From Nonomuraea basaltis (GTDB lineage: Bacteria; Actinomycetota; Actinomycetes; Streptosporangiales; Streptosporangiaceae), in NCBI RefSeq assembly GCF_005893125.1, contig NZ_VCJS01000132.1:1-34356 (forward strand): a stretch of DNA of 34,356 nucleotides. The letters are read 5' to 3'. The position numbers and the translations under genes were made by a program. Positions 1 to 7,366 of this stretch are shown here, piece by piece. Position 1 is the first letter of the stretch. The number at the start of each line of letters is the position of its first letter. Below the pieces are notes generated by a model. The model had not been told where the DNA came from, searched no databases, and was given only the letters and a program-made list of their open reading frames with translations.

Positions 1-127
1 CACCTGCTCAGAAGCCACCATGCCCGCGCGGAGCCGTACCGGGAGCCGGAGTCGCGGCTGCGCTGGGACCGCGCCGCCGACGCGGAGATCAACGACGACC
101 TCGACGGCGGCCCCGCCGGCGCGATCT
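1..127 (+). repeat. Exact direct repeat, copy 1, at window edge
   Basis: These 127 bases are identical to 554-680, inside the VWA gene. Identity stops sharply at 127/128, where the sequence changes to the end of a different gene. Copy 1 is cut by the window edge, so the true repeat could be longer. In this copy the VWA reading frame leads nowhere sensible. The length equals a k-mer size widely used by de Bruijn assemblers, so a false join is a serious possibility. Confidence 0.95.
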
Positions 128-326
128 GGCGCACGTGGCGGCCGACGGCGGCGCGGAGTCGTGGCAGCGGGCGTGGACGCTGATCGCCCGGGTGGCGAGA
201 CGCACCCCGGACGTGGCGGCCGGCGCGGCCCGAGCGCTCGCCGCCCGCCGCCCGCACGGCGCCGTCCTGCCCGCCACGGTGCTGGAGCTGGCCCCGATCC
301 TCCGCTCCGCCGGGCTCATGCCATGA
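128..326 (+). CDS. C-terminal tail of an upstream gene (5' end lost at the repeat junction)
   Basis: An open frame reads DLAHVAADGGAESWQRAWTL and continues to end LRSAGLMP at a TGA (324-326). Only about 65 residues are visible; they are helical and Ala/Arg-rich. The stop overlaps the ATG of the next gene (ATGA at 323-326), so this was the preceding member of the same operon. In actinobacteria the gene before a VWA/metallopeptidase-like protein is commonly a MoxR-type AAA+ ATPase, and this tail could be its C-terminus. No ATPase motif is present in the window, so that identity is inferred from position only. A GTG at 135 could start a short ORF but is unlikely to be the real start. Confidence 0.5.
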
Positions 327-1483
327 CCGGCGGGCAGGACACCGCCGTCGAACGGTTCGCGGCGGCCCGGCTGTGGGCGGCGGGGCGGGCCCCGTACCTC
401 GCCTCGGCGCTCTTCGCGCTCACCCCGCTGGTCCACGACACGGCACCGCCCCGCCTCCCGGCCGACGAGCACTGGAACGTGCACCTGAACCCGGACGCGG
501 TGCGTGACACGCCCGTGCCCGAGCTCGGCTGGTGGCTGATCCACCAGGTAGGGCACCTGCTCAGAAGCCACCATGCCCGCGCGGAGCCGTACCGGGAGCC
601 GGAGTCGCGGCTGCGCTGGGACCGCGCCGCCGACGCGGAGATCAACGACGACCTCGACGGCGGCCCCGCCGGCGCGATCTCCCCCGAGACGCTGGGCCTG
701 CCCGACGGCCTGCTGGCCGAGCGGTACGCGGAGCTGCTCGACCTCATCGACGTGCCGCCTCACCTGGTGGGGTGCGGGAGGGCGCCGTTCACCGGGCCGA
801 GCGCGATGACGGCCCTCGAACGCGAGCTGCTCGCCCGCGCCGTCGCCGCCGAGATCGAGGCGAGGGGCGGCGCGACGGGCGGCTGGCGGCGCTGGGCCGA
901 GGCGGAGCTGCGCCCCGAGGTGGACTGGCGGGCCCGCCTGGCGGCCCTGGTCAGGAGAGGCCTGGCACAGGCGGCGGGCCGGGTGGACTACAGCTACCGC
1001 CGTCCGTCCAGGCGCGCGGGCGCCGTACCGTCGATCGTGCTGCCCGCCCTGGTGCGGCCGGTCCCGCGGATCGCGGTCGTGATCGACACCTCGGGCAGCG
1101 TCACGCGGACCGGCCTCACGCAGGCCCTCGGCGAGCTCGACGGCGTGCTGCGGGCGGCCGGGCACCGGTGGATCGAGGCGATCTGCTGTGACACCGAGGC
1201 GTACCCGGTGCAGCGGGTACGCCGGGCGGATCAGGTCGAGCTGGCCGGGGGCGGCGGCACGGATCTGCGGGCGGGGCTGGCGGCCGCGGCCGGGGCGGAC
1301 GTGGTGATCGTGCTGACCGATGGGGACACGCCGTGGCCGGAGCGACGGCCCCGGCCGTACGTGGTGGTCTGCCTGTTCGGCGAGCGCGGCTCAGCGCCGC
1401 CGTGGGCGAGCACGGTCCGCGTACCACGGCCGCCGGCGGACGCCGCTGCGGCTTCGGCCGGGCGTATAGGGAATGAGACGTGA
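323..1483 (+). CDS. VWA-like / putative metallopeptidase-domain protein (DUF2201 type)
   Basis: A 386-residue protein starting MTGGQDTAVERF. The N-terminal half resembles the putative metallopeptidase domain of DUF2201 proteins. The zinc-site region reads HQVGHLLRSH (residues 74-83), with Gln where HExxH has the catalytic Glu. The C-terminal third is VWA-like, with a MIDAS-type motif DTSGS (D255, S257, S259) followed by a GGGGTDLRAGL stretch. In this family the VWA part binds a metal and partners, often with a MoxR ATPase acting as a chaperone. The ATG overlaps the previous stop (ATGA), and its own stop overlaps the next start, so three genes are translationally coupled. A longer frame runs back to base 20 but only reads through the duplicated segment. 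Bases 554-680 are the natural home of the 127-bp repeat. Family confidence is good; physiological role is unknown. Confidence 0.8.
   Translation: MTGGQDTAVERFAAARLWAAGRAPYLASALFALTPLVHDTAPPRLPADEHWNVHLNPDAVRDTPVPELGWWLIHQVGHLLRSHHARAEPYREPESRLRWDRAADAEINDDLDGGPAGAISPETLGLPDGLLAERYAELLDLIDVPPHLVGCGRAPFTGPSAMTALERELLARAVAAEIEARGGATGGWRRWAEAELRPEVDWRARLAALVRRGLAQAAGRVDYSYRRPSRRAGAVPSIVLPALVRPVPRIAVVIDTSGSVTRTGLTQALGELDGVLRAAGHRWIEAICCDTEAYPVQRVRRADQVELAGGGGTDLRAGLAAAAGADVVIVLTDGDTPWPERRPRPYVVVCLFGERGSAPPWASTVRVPRPPADAAAASAGRIGNET
554..680 (+). repeat. Exact direct repeat, copy 2, inside the VWA gene
   Basis: Identical to 1-127, with an offset of 553 bases. This copy is in frame with and integral to the VWA protein, from the second His of HQVGH onward, so it is the original. 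Confidence 0.95.
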
Positions 1484-2160
1484 TGGAGTGGGATGGTTTC
1501 ACCCAGGGTGAGATGCGGCGGTGGCGTGCGGCCGGGTTCGAGCCCGGCAAGGCGGCCGCCTGGCGCGCGGCCGGGGTGATGTCGCCCGCCGACGCCCGCC
1601 TCTGGCGCACCGCCGCCGCCATCCCCGAGACGGTCATCGCCTGGCAGCGGGCGGGCATGACTCCGGCGGAGGCGGTGCGCTGGCACGAGTTCGGGGTTGC
1701 CGCGCACGACGCGGCCCGCAGGCACCTGGCCGGCGAGCGCCCGCGCCGGGTGCCGTGGCCGGCCCGGCTGGCCCGATGGGCCGGCACCGAGCCCTCGGAG
1801 CCGCCGGCCCCCGCCTGCGCGGACGCGTTGCGGCGCCTGCTACGGGCGGACGTGCCCGCCGACGTGGCGCGCGCCTACGCCTACGCCGGGTGGGACGGCG
1901 GCGAGGCCGAGGAGTGGGCGCGGCGGCGGGTGGATCAGGGGGACGCGCGGGTGTTCCGGGCGCTGGGGTTCACAGCGGCGGAGGCGGCGCGCACCGGGCT
2001 GAGCGCCGTCGAGGTCATGGCCGCCTGGTGGGGCGCCGTCCCGCTGGAGGAGGTGGCGGCCTGGTGCGCGGCGGGGCTCACGCCTGGGGAGGCGGCCGGG
2101 CAACGGGCGGCGGGCGTCACGGCGGCGCAGGCGAGCGTGCTCCGCGCGCTGTCGGCCTGA
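1483..2160 (+). CDS. Trp/Gly-rich helical repeat protein, unknown function
   Basis: A 225-residue protein (MEWDGFTQGEMRRW...) made almost entirely of a degenerate 13-15 residue repeat. The pattern is roughly W-x-x-A-G-(hydrophobic)-x-P-x-x-A-x-x-W: examples are WRAAGFEPGKAAAW, WRAAGVMSPADARLW, WQRAGMTPAEAVRWH and, near the C-terminus, WCAAGLTPGEAAGQRAAGVT. About six to eight units are visible on each side of a proline-rich middle. It has no signal peptide or membrane segment. The ATG at 1483 overlaps the VWA stop (GTGATG), with a GTG three bases earlier as an alternative, so it is coupled to the VWA gene and probably acts with it, perhaps as a scaffold. It ends 6 bp from a convergent gene. 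I do not recognise a named family. Confidence 0.75.
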   Translation: MEWDGFTQGEMRRWRAAGFEPGKAAAWRAAGVMSPADARLWRTAAAIPETVIAWQRAGMTPAEAVRWHEFGVAAHDAARRHLAGERPRRVPWPARLARWAGTEPSEPPAPACADALRRLLRADVPADVARAYAYAGWDGGEAEEWARRRVDQGDARVFRALGFTAAEAARTGLSAVEVMAAWWGAVPLEEVAAWCAAGLTPGEAAGQRAAGVTAAQASVLRALSA

Positions 2161-2166
2161 AGGGGG

Positions 2167-2403
2167 TCAGTATTCGACCTCGAACGTATGCGCGCCCAGG
2201 CCGTACCCGTCGCCCTTGGGCACGACGTACCCATGCTCGATCAGCTTCGCGAGACTCTCGCGCACCTCGTCCTCGGTCAGTCCCGTGGCCCGGACCAGCC
2301 CTTCGAGCCCGGCACCGCCCGACTCGACCGTCTGGGACGCGACGGCCTCGTACACGTGGATGTCGACGTCCGACAACGCCTGCACATCGTGGGCTTCGGA
2401 CAT
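2167..2403 (-). CDS. Small winged-helix-like protein
   Basis: A 78-residue protein, MSEAHDVQALSDVDIHVYEA. A helix-turn-helix-like segment (GLEGLVRATGLTEDEVRESL, about residues 33-52) is followed by a likely wing (EHGYVVPKGDGYGL). It looks like a minimal single-domain wHTH of the kind that reads cellular state or acts as a partner; no effector domain is present. Its ATG overlaps the stop of the upstream DUF6158-like gene (ATGA), so the two are coupled and probably work together. DNA binding is inferred from the fold pattern only. Confidence 0.65.
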   Translation of the reverse strand: MSEAHDVQALSDVDIHVYEAVASQTVESGGAGLEGLVRATGLTEDEVRESLAKLIEHGYVVPKGDGYGLGAHTFEVEY

Positions 2404-2627
2404 CAGCGCTGCCTCGCTCCCTCCCTCAACCTGAAGGGATCTATCTCGCGATCCGGATTACGGCGGAGGTATTCGGACTCGAGCTGATTGGTACGTGACG
2501 TGTGCCGTGCCAGCGCGTCGTCGGAGCCGTGGAAGAAGGTGTCGCTCCTGGTGGCGTGCAGCTGCCGCAGCTCGCGTATCACGTCCTCGTCGCTGAGCTG
2601 GGCCGGATCAATTCCCATCGTCGTCAT
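2403..2627 (-). CDS. DUF6158 family protein
   Basis: A 74-residue acidic/basic helical protein, MTTMGIDPAQLSDEDVIREL. It contains TRSDTFFHGSDDALARHT and ends EIDPFRLREGARQR. The pattern of DPAQLSDEDVIRELxxLHxTR, then HGSDDALxRHTxRTxxLExEYLRR, matches what I know as DUF6158, a small actinobacterial family of unknown function. The start at 2627 is preceded by a GAGGGG ribosome site; an internal ATG four codons in is the alternative. It is divergent from the LysR gene and shares its control region (2628-2721). Confidence 0.75.
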   Translation of the reverse strand: MTTMGIDPAQLSDEDVIRELRQLHATRSDTFFHGSDDALARHTSRTNQLESEYLRRNPDREIDPFRLREGARQR

Positions 2628-2652
2628 GGGACCCCTCTACCCGAAGGCCCCC

Positions 2653-2691
2653 GACAATATCTGTCACAATTCCTGACATATAGGGATTGTC
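2653..2691. promoter_or_regulatory. Imperfect dyad operator between DUF6158 and LysR genes
   Basis: Nested inverted repeats are visible: GACAAT (2653-2658) with ATTGTC (2686-2691), and TGTCA (2662-2666) with TGACA (2674-2678). The AT-rich centre stands out from the G/C-rich surroundings. The right arm overlaps the predicted LysR -35 box. LysR regulators typically bind such dyads next to their own promoter, so auto-regulation and control of the divergent gene are likely (inference). Confidence 0.5.
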
Positions 2692-2715
2692 TGTAAGATG
2701 TCCGAGCTTTACCTT
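2687..2715 (+). promoter_or_regulatory. Promoter of the LysR gene, leaderless start
   Basis: TTGTCT (2687-2692) is followed after 17 nt by TACCTT (2710-2715), a TANNNT -10 box that ends 6 nt before the ATG at 2722. This spacing predicts transcription starting at or next to the ATG. It favours 2722 over the in-frame ATG at 2698, which has no ribosome site. Confidence 0.45.
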
Positions 2716-2721
2716 CCCGTT

Positions 2722-3654
2722 ATGGACCTCGAGCTCAGGCACCTCAGGATCGTCCGCGCGGTCGCGGACGCGGGAAGTGTGAGCAAGGCCGCGTCCCTGC
2801 TCGGGCTGGCACAACCGGCCCTAACCGCGCAGCTCAAGCGCATCGAGAGGGTGCTCGGCGGCACCCTGTTCGAGCGCGACCGCCACGGCGCCAGGCCCAC
2901 CCGCCTCGGCGAACTCGTGCTCGCCAGGGCACGGGTGCTCCTGCCCGCAGCCAAGGAGCTGCAGGACGAAGCCGTACGATTCGCCCACACCCCCTCCCCC
3001 GGCTTCCGCATCGGCGCCACCAACGGACCCATACTCGGCGGCCTGGTCCACCGGCTGGCCGCGGAGCGCGCGGTCAGCACGTACACCTCCTGGTCCGCCC
3101 ACGAGCTGACCGGCATGGTCGAGCTGGGCCGCCTCGACTACGTGCTGACCGGCGCCTGCGGCGACTCCGGCACCCCCACCGGCTCGCTCCTGTGGGAGAC
3201 GATCAGCCTCGACCCCGTCTTCTGCCTGGTCGCGGAGGCCCATCCCACCGCCAAGGAGAAGGAGGTGGAGCTGGCCGATCTGGCCGCGGAGCAATGGGCG
3301 GTGACGCCGGGCGACGGCTGTTTCGCGGACTGCTTCGCGATGGCCTGCGCCCGCGCCGGGTTCACGCCCGGCACGATCTACGAGACGGACGTGCCGACGT
3401 GCACGCACCTCGCGCAGGTCGGCCGCGCCGTGGTGCTCTGCCAGGCCACCCATCAGGCGGCCCAGGGCCTGGCCATGGTCCCGCTCGCCGGCGCGCCGCT
3501 GCGCTGGCGGCAGCTCCTCGGCCGCCACCCCACCGCGCCCGACGCCGCGTGGGTGGTGGCACAGGCCAAGCAGGCCCACATGGACGCCGTACGCCGCAGC
3601 CCGGTCTACCACGACTGGCTGGTACGAAATCCGGGATACGGCACCGCTCCATAA
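2722..3654 (+). CDS. LysR family transcriptional regulator
   Basis: A 310-residue protein starting MDLELRHLRIVRAVADAG, the usual LysR N-terminus. Residues about 1-60 form the winged HTH (VSKAASLLGLAQPALTAQLK, then RIERVLGGTLFERD). Residues about 90-300 form the ligand-binding domain. An earlier ATG at 2698 would add eight residues, but the promoter layout and family alignment favour 2722. It is divergent from the DUF6158 gene and followed 83 bp later by the secreted protease gene in the same direction. Whether it controls the protease is open, because the protease has its own ribosome site and probably its own promoter. The ligand is unknown. Confidence 0.85.
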   Translation: MDLELRHLRIVRAVADAGSVSKAASLLGLAQPALTAQLKRIERVLGGTLFERDRHGARPTRLGELVLARARVLLPAAKELQDEAVRFAHTPSPGFRIGATNGPILGGLVHRLAAERAVSTYTSWSAHELTGMVELGRLDYVLTGACGDSGTPTGSLLWETISLDPVFCLVAEAHPTAKEKEVELADLAAEQWAVTPGDGCFADCFAMACARAGFTPGTIYETDVPTCTHLAQVGRAVVLCQATHQAAQGLAMVPLAGAPLRWRQLLGRHPTAPDAAWVVAQAKQAHMDAVRRSPVYHDWLVRNPGYGTAP

Positions 3655-3737
3655 CACGGTGATAGGGGCAAAGTAGTACTCCTCCGCGACTGGGCTCGCC
3701 TATACCGTGACGGCACCCCCAGCCACGAGGAGACGAC

Positions 3738-5192
3738 ATGCTCCGCACCCCGGCGCTGATCGCGATCGCGATCGGCGCGTTAGTCATGACGGCGACCCCC
3801 GCCGTCTCAGCCTCAGCCACAGCCGCCAAACCGCCATCCGGCGTGGTGGACGCGCTCGAACGCGACCTCGGCATCACCGAAGACCAGGCGATCAAGCGCC
3901 TGGCGAACGAGGCCCGCGGCAACGCCGCCGCGCCCGGCCTGCGCAAGAAGCTCGGCGACCGCTACGCCGGCAGCTGGTACGAGGGCGCCGAGGGCACCTT
4001 CGTCGTGGCCAGCGCCGACCCGGCCGACGCGGGCGAGATCACCCGCGCGGGCGCCGTGGCCCGCATCGTGCCGCGGACGTTCGCCCAGCTCTCCGCCGCC
4101 AAGGACGGCCTGGACCGGGCCGCGCCGCCCGCCTCCGTACACAGCTGGGCCATCTCGCCCCAGGACAACGCGGTCGTCGTCCTGGCGAGCGACGCGGAGG
4201 CGGCTCGATCCTGGATCGCCTCCAGCGGCGTGGACGCCGCGGCCGTGCGGGTCGAGCAGTCGGCCGAGCGGCCACGCCTGTTCTACGAGATCCGGGGCGG
4301 GGACGCGTACTACACCTCGCAGGGCTACCGCTGCTCGATCGGCTTCGCGGCCAGGCGCGGCACCCAGCTCGGCTTCACCACCGCCGGCCACTGCGGCGCC
4401 ACGGGCATCACCACGACCGGGTACAACCGGGTGGCGCAGGGCACGTTCCAGATCTCGTCGTTCCCGGGCAACGACTACGCGTGGGTGGCCGCCAACTCCG
4501 ACTGGACCGCGCCCGGCGTGGTGAACGGCTACAGCGCGGGCATCCTGCCCGTCCGCGGCGCGACCGTCACCCAGCCGCAGGGCTCGGTCTGCCGCTCGGG
4601 CTCGACCACGCAGTGGCACTGCGGCACGGTGACCGCGCTCAACGCCACCGTCAACTACCCGGAGGGCACGGTCACAGGGCTGACGCGTACCACGGTGTGC
4701 GCGGAGGGCGGGGACTCGGGCGGCTCGTTCATCTCGGGCGACCAGGCCCAGGGCATGACCTCGGGCGGCTCGGGCAACTGCACCGTGGGCGGCACCACGT
4801 ACTTCCAGCCCGTCGGAGAGATTCTCTCCGTGGGCGGGCTGACGCTGGTCACCGCGGGCGGCACGGATCCGCCGCCCACCGGCTGCCAGGGCTATGAGGA
4901 GACCTACAGCGGGTCGCTGAGCTCTAACGCGAACGCGTACCAGCCGAACGGCTCCTACTACCAGGCGACGGTTTCCGGCACCCACGCGGCCTGCCTGGAC
5001 GGGCCGGCGGGCACGGACTTCGACGTCTACCTGCAGAAGTGGAACGGCTCGTCCTGGGCGGTGGTGGCCAGCGGCACCAGCCCGAACCCCGACGAGACGA
5101 TCAGCTACAACGGTACGGCCGGGTACTACCGGTACCGGGTGCACGCTTACAGCGGCTCGGGCTCGTACACCTTGGGCCTCAACCGCCCATAA
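3738..5192 (+). CDS. Secreted S1-family (streptogrisin/alpha-lytic type) serine protease with C-terminal accessory domain
   Basis: A 484-residue preproprotein. Residues 1-25 are a signal peptide ending AVSA. Residues about 30-175 match an alpha-lytic-type propeptide (foldase/inhibitor). The mature chymotrypsin-fold domain starts around YEIRGGDAYY, with catalytic His218 (TAGHC), Asp246 (GNDYAWV) and Ser327 (GDSGG). Cysteine pairs around the His and the CRSG...HCG segment fit streptogrisin disulfides. After a short Pro/Gly linker, residues about 385-484 form a beta-rich domain (YSGSLSSNANAY, DFDVYLQKWNGSSW, YRVHAYSGSGSYTL). It resembles bacterial pre-peptidase C-terminal (PPC) domains, which are thought to help secretion or substrate binding. 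The ATG follows a GAGGAG ribosome site, and a strong hairpin terminator follows the stop. It is an extracellular protein-degrading enzyme. Confidence 0.93.
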   Translation: MLRTPALIAIAIGALVMTATPAVSASATAAKPPSGVVDALERDLGITEDQAIKRLANEARGNAAAPGLRKKLGDRYAGSWYEGAEGTFVVASADPADAGEITRAGAVARIVPRTFAQLSAAKDGLDRAAPPASVHSWAISPQDNAVVVLASDAEAARSWIASSGVDAAAVRVEQSAERPRLFYEIRGGDAYYTSQGYRCSIGFAARRGTQLGFTTAGHCGATGITTTGYNRVAQGTFQISSFPGNDYAWVAANSDWTAPGVVNGYSAGILPVRGATVTQPQGSVCRSGSTTQWHCGTVTALNATVNYPEGTVTGLTRTTVCAEGGDSGGSFISGDQAQGMTSGGSGNCTVGGTTYFQPVGEILSVGGLTLVTAGGTDPPPTGCQGYEETYSGSLSSNANAYQPNGSYYQATVSGTHAACLDGPAGTDFDVYLQKWNGSSWAVVASGTSPNPDETISYNGTAGYYRYRVHAYSGSGSYTLGLNRP

Positions 5193-5209
5193 CCACCTAG
5201 CCGCGTACC

Positions 5210-5251
5210 CCGAGGCGAGGCCGGAACGCCAGCGACCCGGCCTCGCCTCGG
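5210..5251 (+). terminator. Strong hairpin terminator after the protease gene
   Basis: Perfect 15-bp arms (5210-5224 and 5237-5251, CCGAGGCGAGGCCGG and its complement) enclose a 12-nt loop, 18 bp after the protease stop. No U-tract follows, as is common in high-GC actinobacteria. The 9-mer CCGCGTACC occurs as a direct repeat just before the left arm (5201-5209) and just after the right arm (5252-5260). Confidence 0.8.
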
Positions 5252-5272
5252 CCGCGTACCACGACCGAGCCT

Positions 5273-5353
5273 GAACTCCTTGCCGCCCCCGAAGGTGATC
5301 TCCGCCGTCCGCGCGGTCCTCCGCAGATCGGACGCGTAGACAACGTCCACATC
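5273..5353 (-). pseudogene. Fragment of a histidine phosphatase (phosphoglycerate mutase-like) gene
   Basis: The minus strand encodes DVDVVYASDLRRTARTAEIT followed by FGGGKEF. It matches the central motif of histidine phosphatases (VxSDLxRAxxTAxI), but neither the N-terminal RHG motif nor the C-terminal half is nearby. It is probably a remnant left by insertion or deletion near the tRNA integration site. The remaining bases between the terminator and the tRNA (5354-5638) show no convincing gene. Confidence 0.4.
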
Positions 5354-5638
5354 CCGCCGCCGACCCGGGGGTGCGGGCGGGGATTCGAATCCGCAACATT
5401 CCCATGACAAGTGGCGAACCGACACGCTTGAACCCGCGCCGACGCCAGACGCACCAGAGACGCCAATATGATCGGCTTAGACTCCAACAACGCCGCGGAG
5501 CATGGAATGATGTCCCGCGGAGACCTGTCTCCCGTTCGGCCGGGCAACACGACCGGATTCGATGCTCTAGCCTTAGCCATGCACGGGGCTCGGCAGGATC
5601 CACTCAACACCGCGCCGCACGTCACACAACTGAATCCA

Positions 5639-5712
5639 GGGGCGGTAGCTCAGCCGGTCAGAGCATCGGACTCATAATCCGTGGGTCGTGGGTTCAAGTC
5701 CCACCCGCCCTA
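5639..5712 (+). tRNA. tRNA with CAT anticodon (elongator Met, or Ile2 with modified C34)
   Basis: A complete cloverleaf: acceptor stem GGGGCGG / CCGCCCT (the first pair is a G-T wobble), T8-A9, D stem GCTC/GAGC, anticodon loop CTCATAA with CAT at 5673-5675, T stem GTGGG/CCCAC with loop TTCAAGT, and discriminator A73. CCA is not encoded. The CAT anticodon does not separate elongator Met from Ile2; the GACTCATAATC context is shared by both. An integrase lies 36 bp downstream and points toward the tRNA, so the tRNA 3' end is the likely attB. I found no second copy of its 3' end in this window. Confidence 0.93.
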
Positions 5713-5748
5713 CTCTCTCCCTTGTGTCTTGAGCTGCGGTTTCCTTGA

Positions 5749-7359
5749 TCACGCTGAATTCGTGGGTCGGCGATGGTCCCGATGGGAGACCGAAGGGAGA
5801 CCGGCAGTCTGGGATGCCTCCCCCACAGCGATCTTCCGAGGCACCAGGGCGACCGACGCTTCCGCCGCCGCGAGCGCGACTTCCGGCAACACCGTCGTGT
5901 ACAGATCCGCTGTGATCGACTGACTCGAATGCCGCAGCATCGCCGACGCGATCTTCATGTCGTTGCCCGCCGCCAGACTGAGCGTCGCCGCACCATGCCG
6001 GAGATCATGAAGCCTGATCGGTGGCAACCCGACCGCGAATGTCAGTCGCTCGAAGCGCTCCGACACCCAGTCCGGAGTCAGCTCCGCCCCGTTCTCTCGC
6101 GTAAAGATTCGGCCCGAATCCACCCACGCCGAACCCCACGCTAGTTTCTCCTCCAGCTGCCGCACCCGATGCGCCCTCAAGACGGCCGCCGTCCCCGAAT
6201 CGAGCGCCACCGTTCCCTCTGACGACCGCGTCTTCGGCGCCGACTCCTGAACCGTCCGCCCCACATTGTTCAGCTGCTTGGCGATCGCCAGCAGCCTCTC
6301 CTCCAGCTCACCATCCACCCAGCGGGCGCCGCACGCCTCGCCGCGGCGCAGCCCCTGGAACGCCACCAGGTGATACAGCGCGTACAGCCGATCGGACACC
6401 GCGAAGTCGAGGAACTCGCCGAGCTGCGCCGGCGTCCACACCATCACCGGCGACGGCCGCGGCGTGGCCAGCCACACCTTGAACCTCTCCAACGGCTTCT
6501 TCGGCTGTACTGGTGCCGACCGCTCCGCCGCGAACCGCCGTTCGAATGCCGCCTGGAACGCCTCTATCCGCGGCTTCGTCCATACCAGCCCCTGCGCCTT
6601 CTGACCCGCGTCGAGCTTCACCAACGCCGCGGCGTTGAACGACATGAGGTGCTCGCGCTCCGCGTCGGCCAGCACCGTGCGAATGGTCGCCCGCACCCTC
6701 TGCTTCGTCACCGGGCCCGTCGGCCGCTTCCCGCGCACGCCAGCGCGCACCACAGGGTCGTCGGACTCGCGGGCTGCCAGCAGTGCCGCGTTCTTCTCGT
6801 CGATCCGCGTGAACACAGCCTCGACCGTCGGCACGAAGAGGCGATCCATCCGCGCCTTCTCCAACACCTCGCGGATGTGCGTCTCCCAGTGCGAAATGTA
6901 GCCGAGCAGCGTGCTCTCGCGGATGTCCTTGAGTCGCCGCCGCCTCTCTACCCACGTCGCCCAGTACTCCCCGAACGTGATCGACTGGAGCGGCTGGCCG
7001 GCTCGGTATTTGCGGTGCAGCTCTTCATACTCGGGCATCGGCGCCTTCTTGCGATGCGCCGCCCGGATCATCTCCAGAATCTCCATACGCGCCTCGTGAC
7101 CTTCCGGGCCTGCGTCGGAGATGTCGAGCAGGCGTCCGGCCGCCTGATACCAGGTGATGAGATCCGTTTCACTGGCGAACCCGCCACACCGGAGATAGAT
7201 GCGTTTCCCGTCGGGCCCGGCCGGTACTTCCTCCTTGCCGTACCAGCTCCCGTGGTTGGGGTTCCACGAGCCGTCCTTGCGGCGCAGTCTGGGGCACTTC
7301 GCGCCGAGCTCGCGGCCGTCCTGACGGCACTTGCATCGTTTGAACCCGTTGCCGGTCAT
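5749..7359 (-). CDS. int: Tyrosine recombinase / phage-type integrase
   Basis: A 536-residue site-specific integrase. The N-terminal 60 residues hold a Cys-rich arm-type DNA-binding region (FKRCKCRQDGRELGAKCPRL). A SAM-like core-binding domain sits around residues 135-250. The catalytic domain carries Arg338 (GLRRGE), His451 and Arg454 (HDLRHG), His477 (MLRHSS) and nucleophile Tyr487 (DLYTTV), all five expected residues. It lies next to a tRNA with its 3' end toward it, the standard layout for an element integrated in a tRNA gene. The upstream small gene stops 7 bp before the ATG and is probably co-transcribed. The enzyme looks intact although the element beyond it seems eroded. Confidence 0.93.
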   Translation of the reverse strand: MTGNGFKRCKCRQDGRELGAKCPRLRRKDGSWNPNHGSWYGKEEVPAGPDGKRIYLRCGGFASETDLITWYQAAGRLLDISDAGPEGHEARMEILEMIRAAHRKKAPMPEYEELHRKYRAGQPLQSITFGEYWATWVERRRRLKDIRESTLLGYISHWETHIREVLEKARMDRLFVPTVEAVFTRIDEKNAALLAARESDDPVVRAGVRGKRPTGPVTKQRVRATIRTVLADAEREHLMSFNAAALVKLDAGQKAQGLVWTKPRIEAFQAAFERRFAAERSAPVQPKKPLERFKVWLATPRPSPVMVWTPAQLGEFLDFAVSDRLYALYHLVAFQGLRRGEACGARWVDGELEERLLAIAKQLNNVGRTVQESAPKTRSSEGTVALDSGTAAVLRAHRVRQLEEKLAWGSAWVDSGRIFTRENGAELTPDWVSERFERLTFAVGLPPIRLHDLRHGAATLSLAAGNDMKIASAMLRHSSQSITADLYTTVLPEVALAAAEASVALVPRKIAVGEASQTAGLPSVSHRDHRRPTNSA

Positions 7360-7366
7360 CTACGGC

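Noticed and set aside
89..1165. Long minus-strand open frame opposite the VWA gene
   Set aside because: It is an antisense shadow with unnatural amino-acid composition, and the VWA frame has clear motifs.
5370..5460. A GGATTCGAATCC segment that looks like a tRNA T-arm on the minus strand
   Set aside because: The stem is one base out of register, and no D-arm or anticodon arm can be folded at the right distance; it may only be a chance palindrome.
3813..5603. A 596-codon open frame opposite the protease
   Set aside because: No recognisable domain and Arg/Gly/Val-biased composition typical of antisense frames in high-GC DNA; only the short histidine-phosphatase-like patch in another minus-strand frame was kept.
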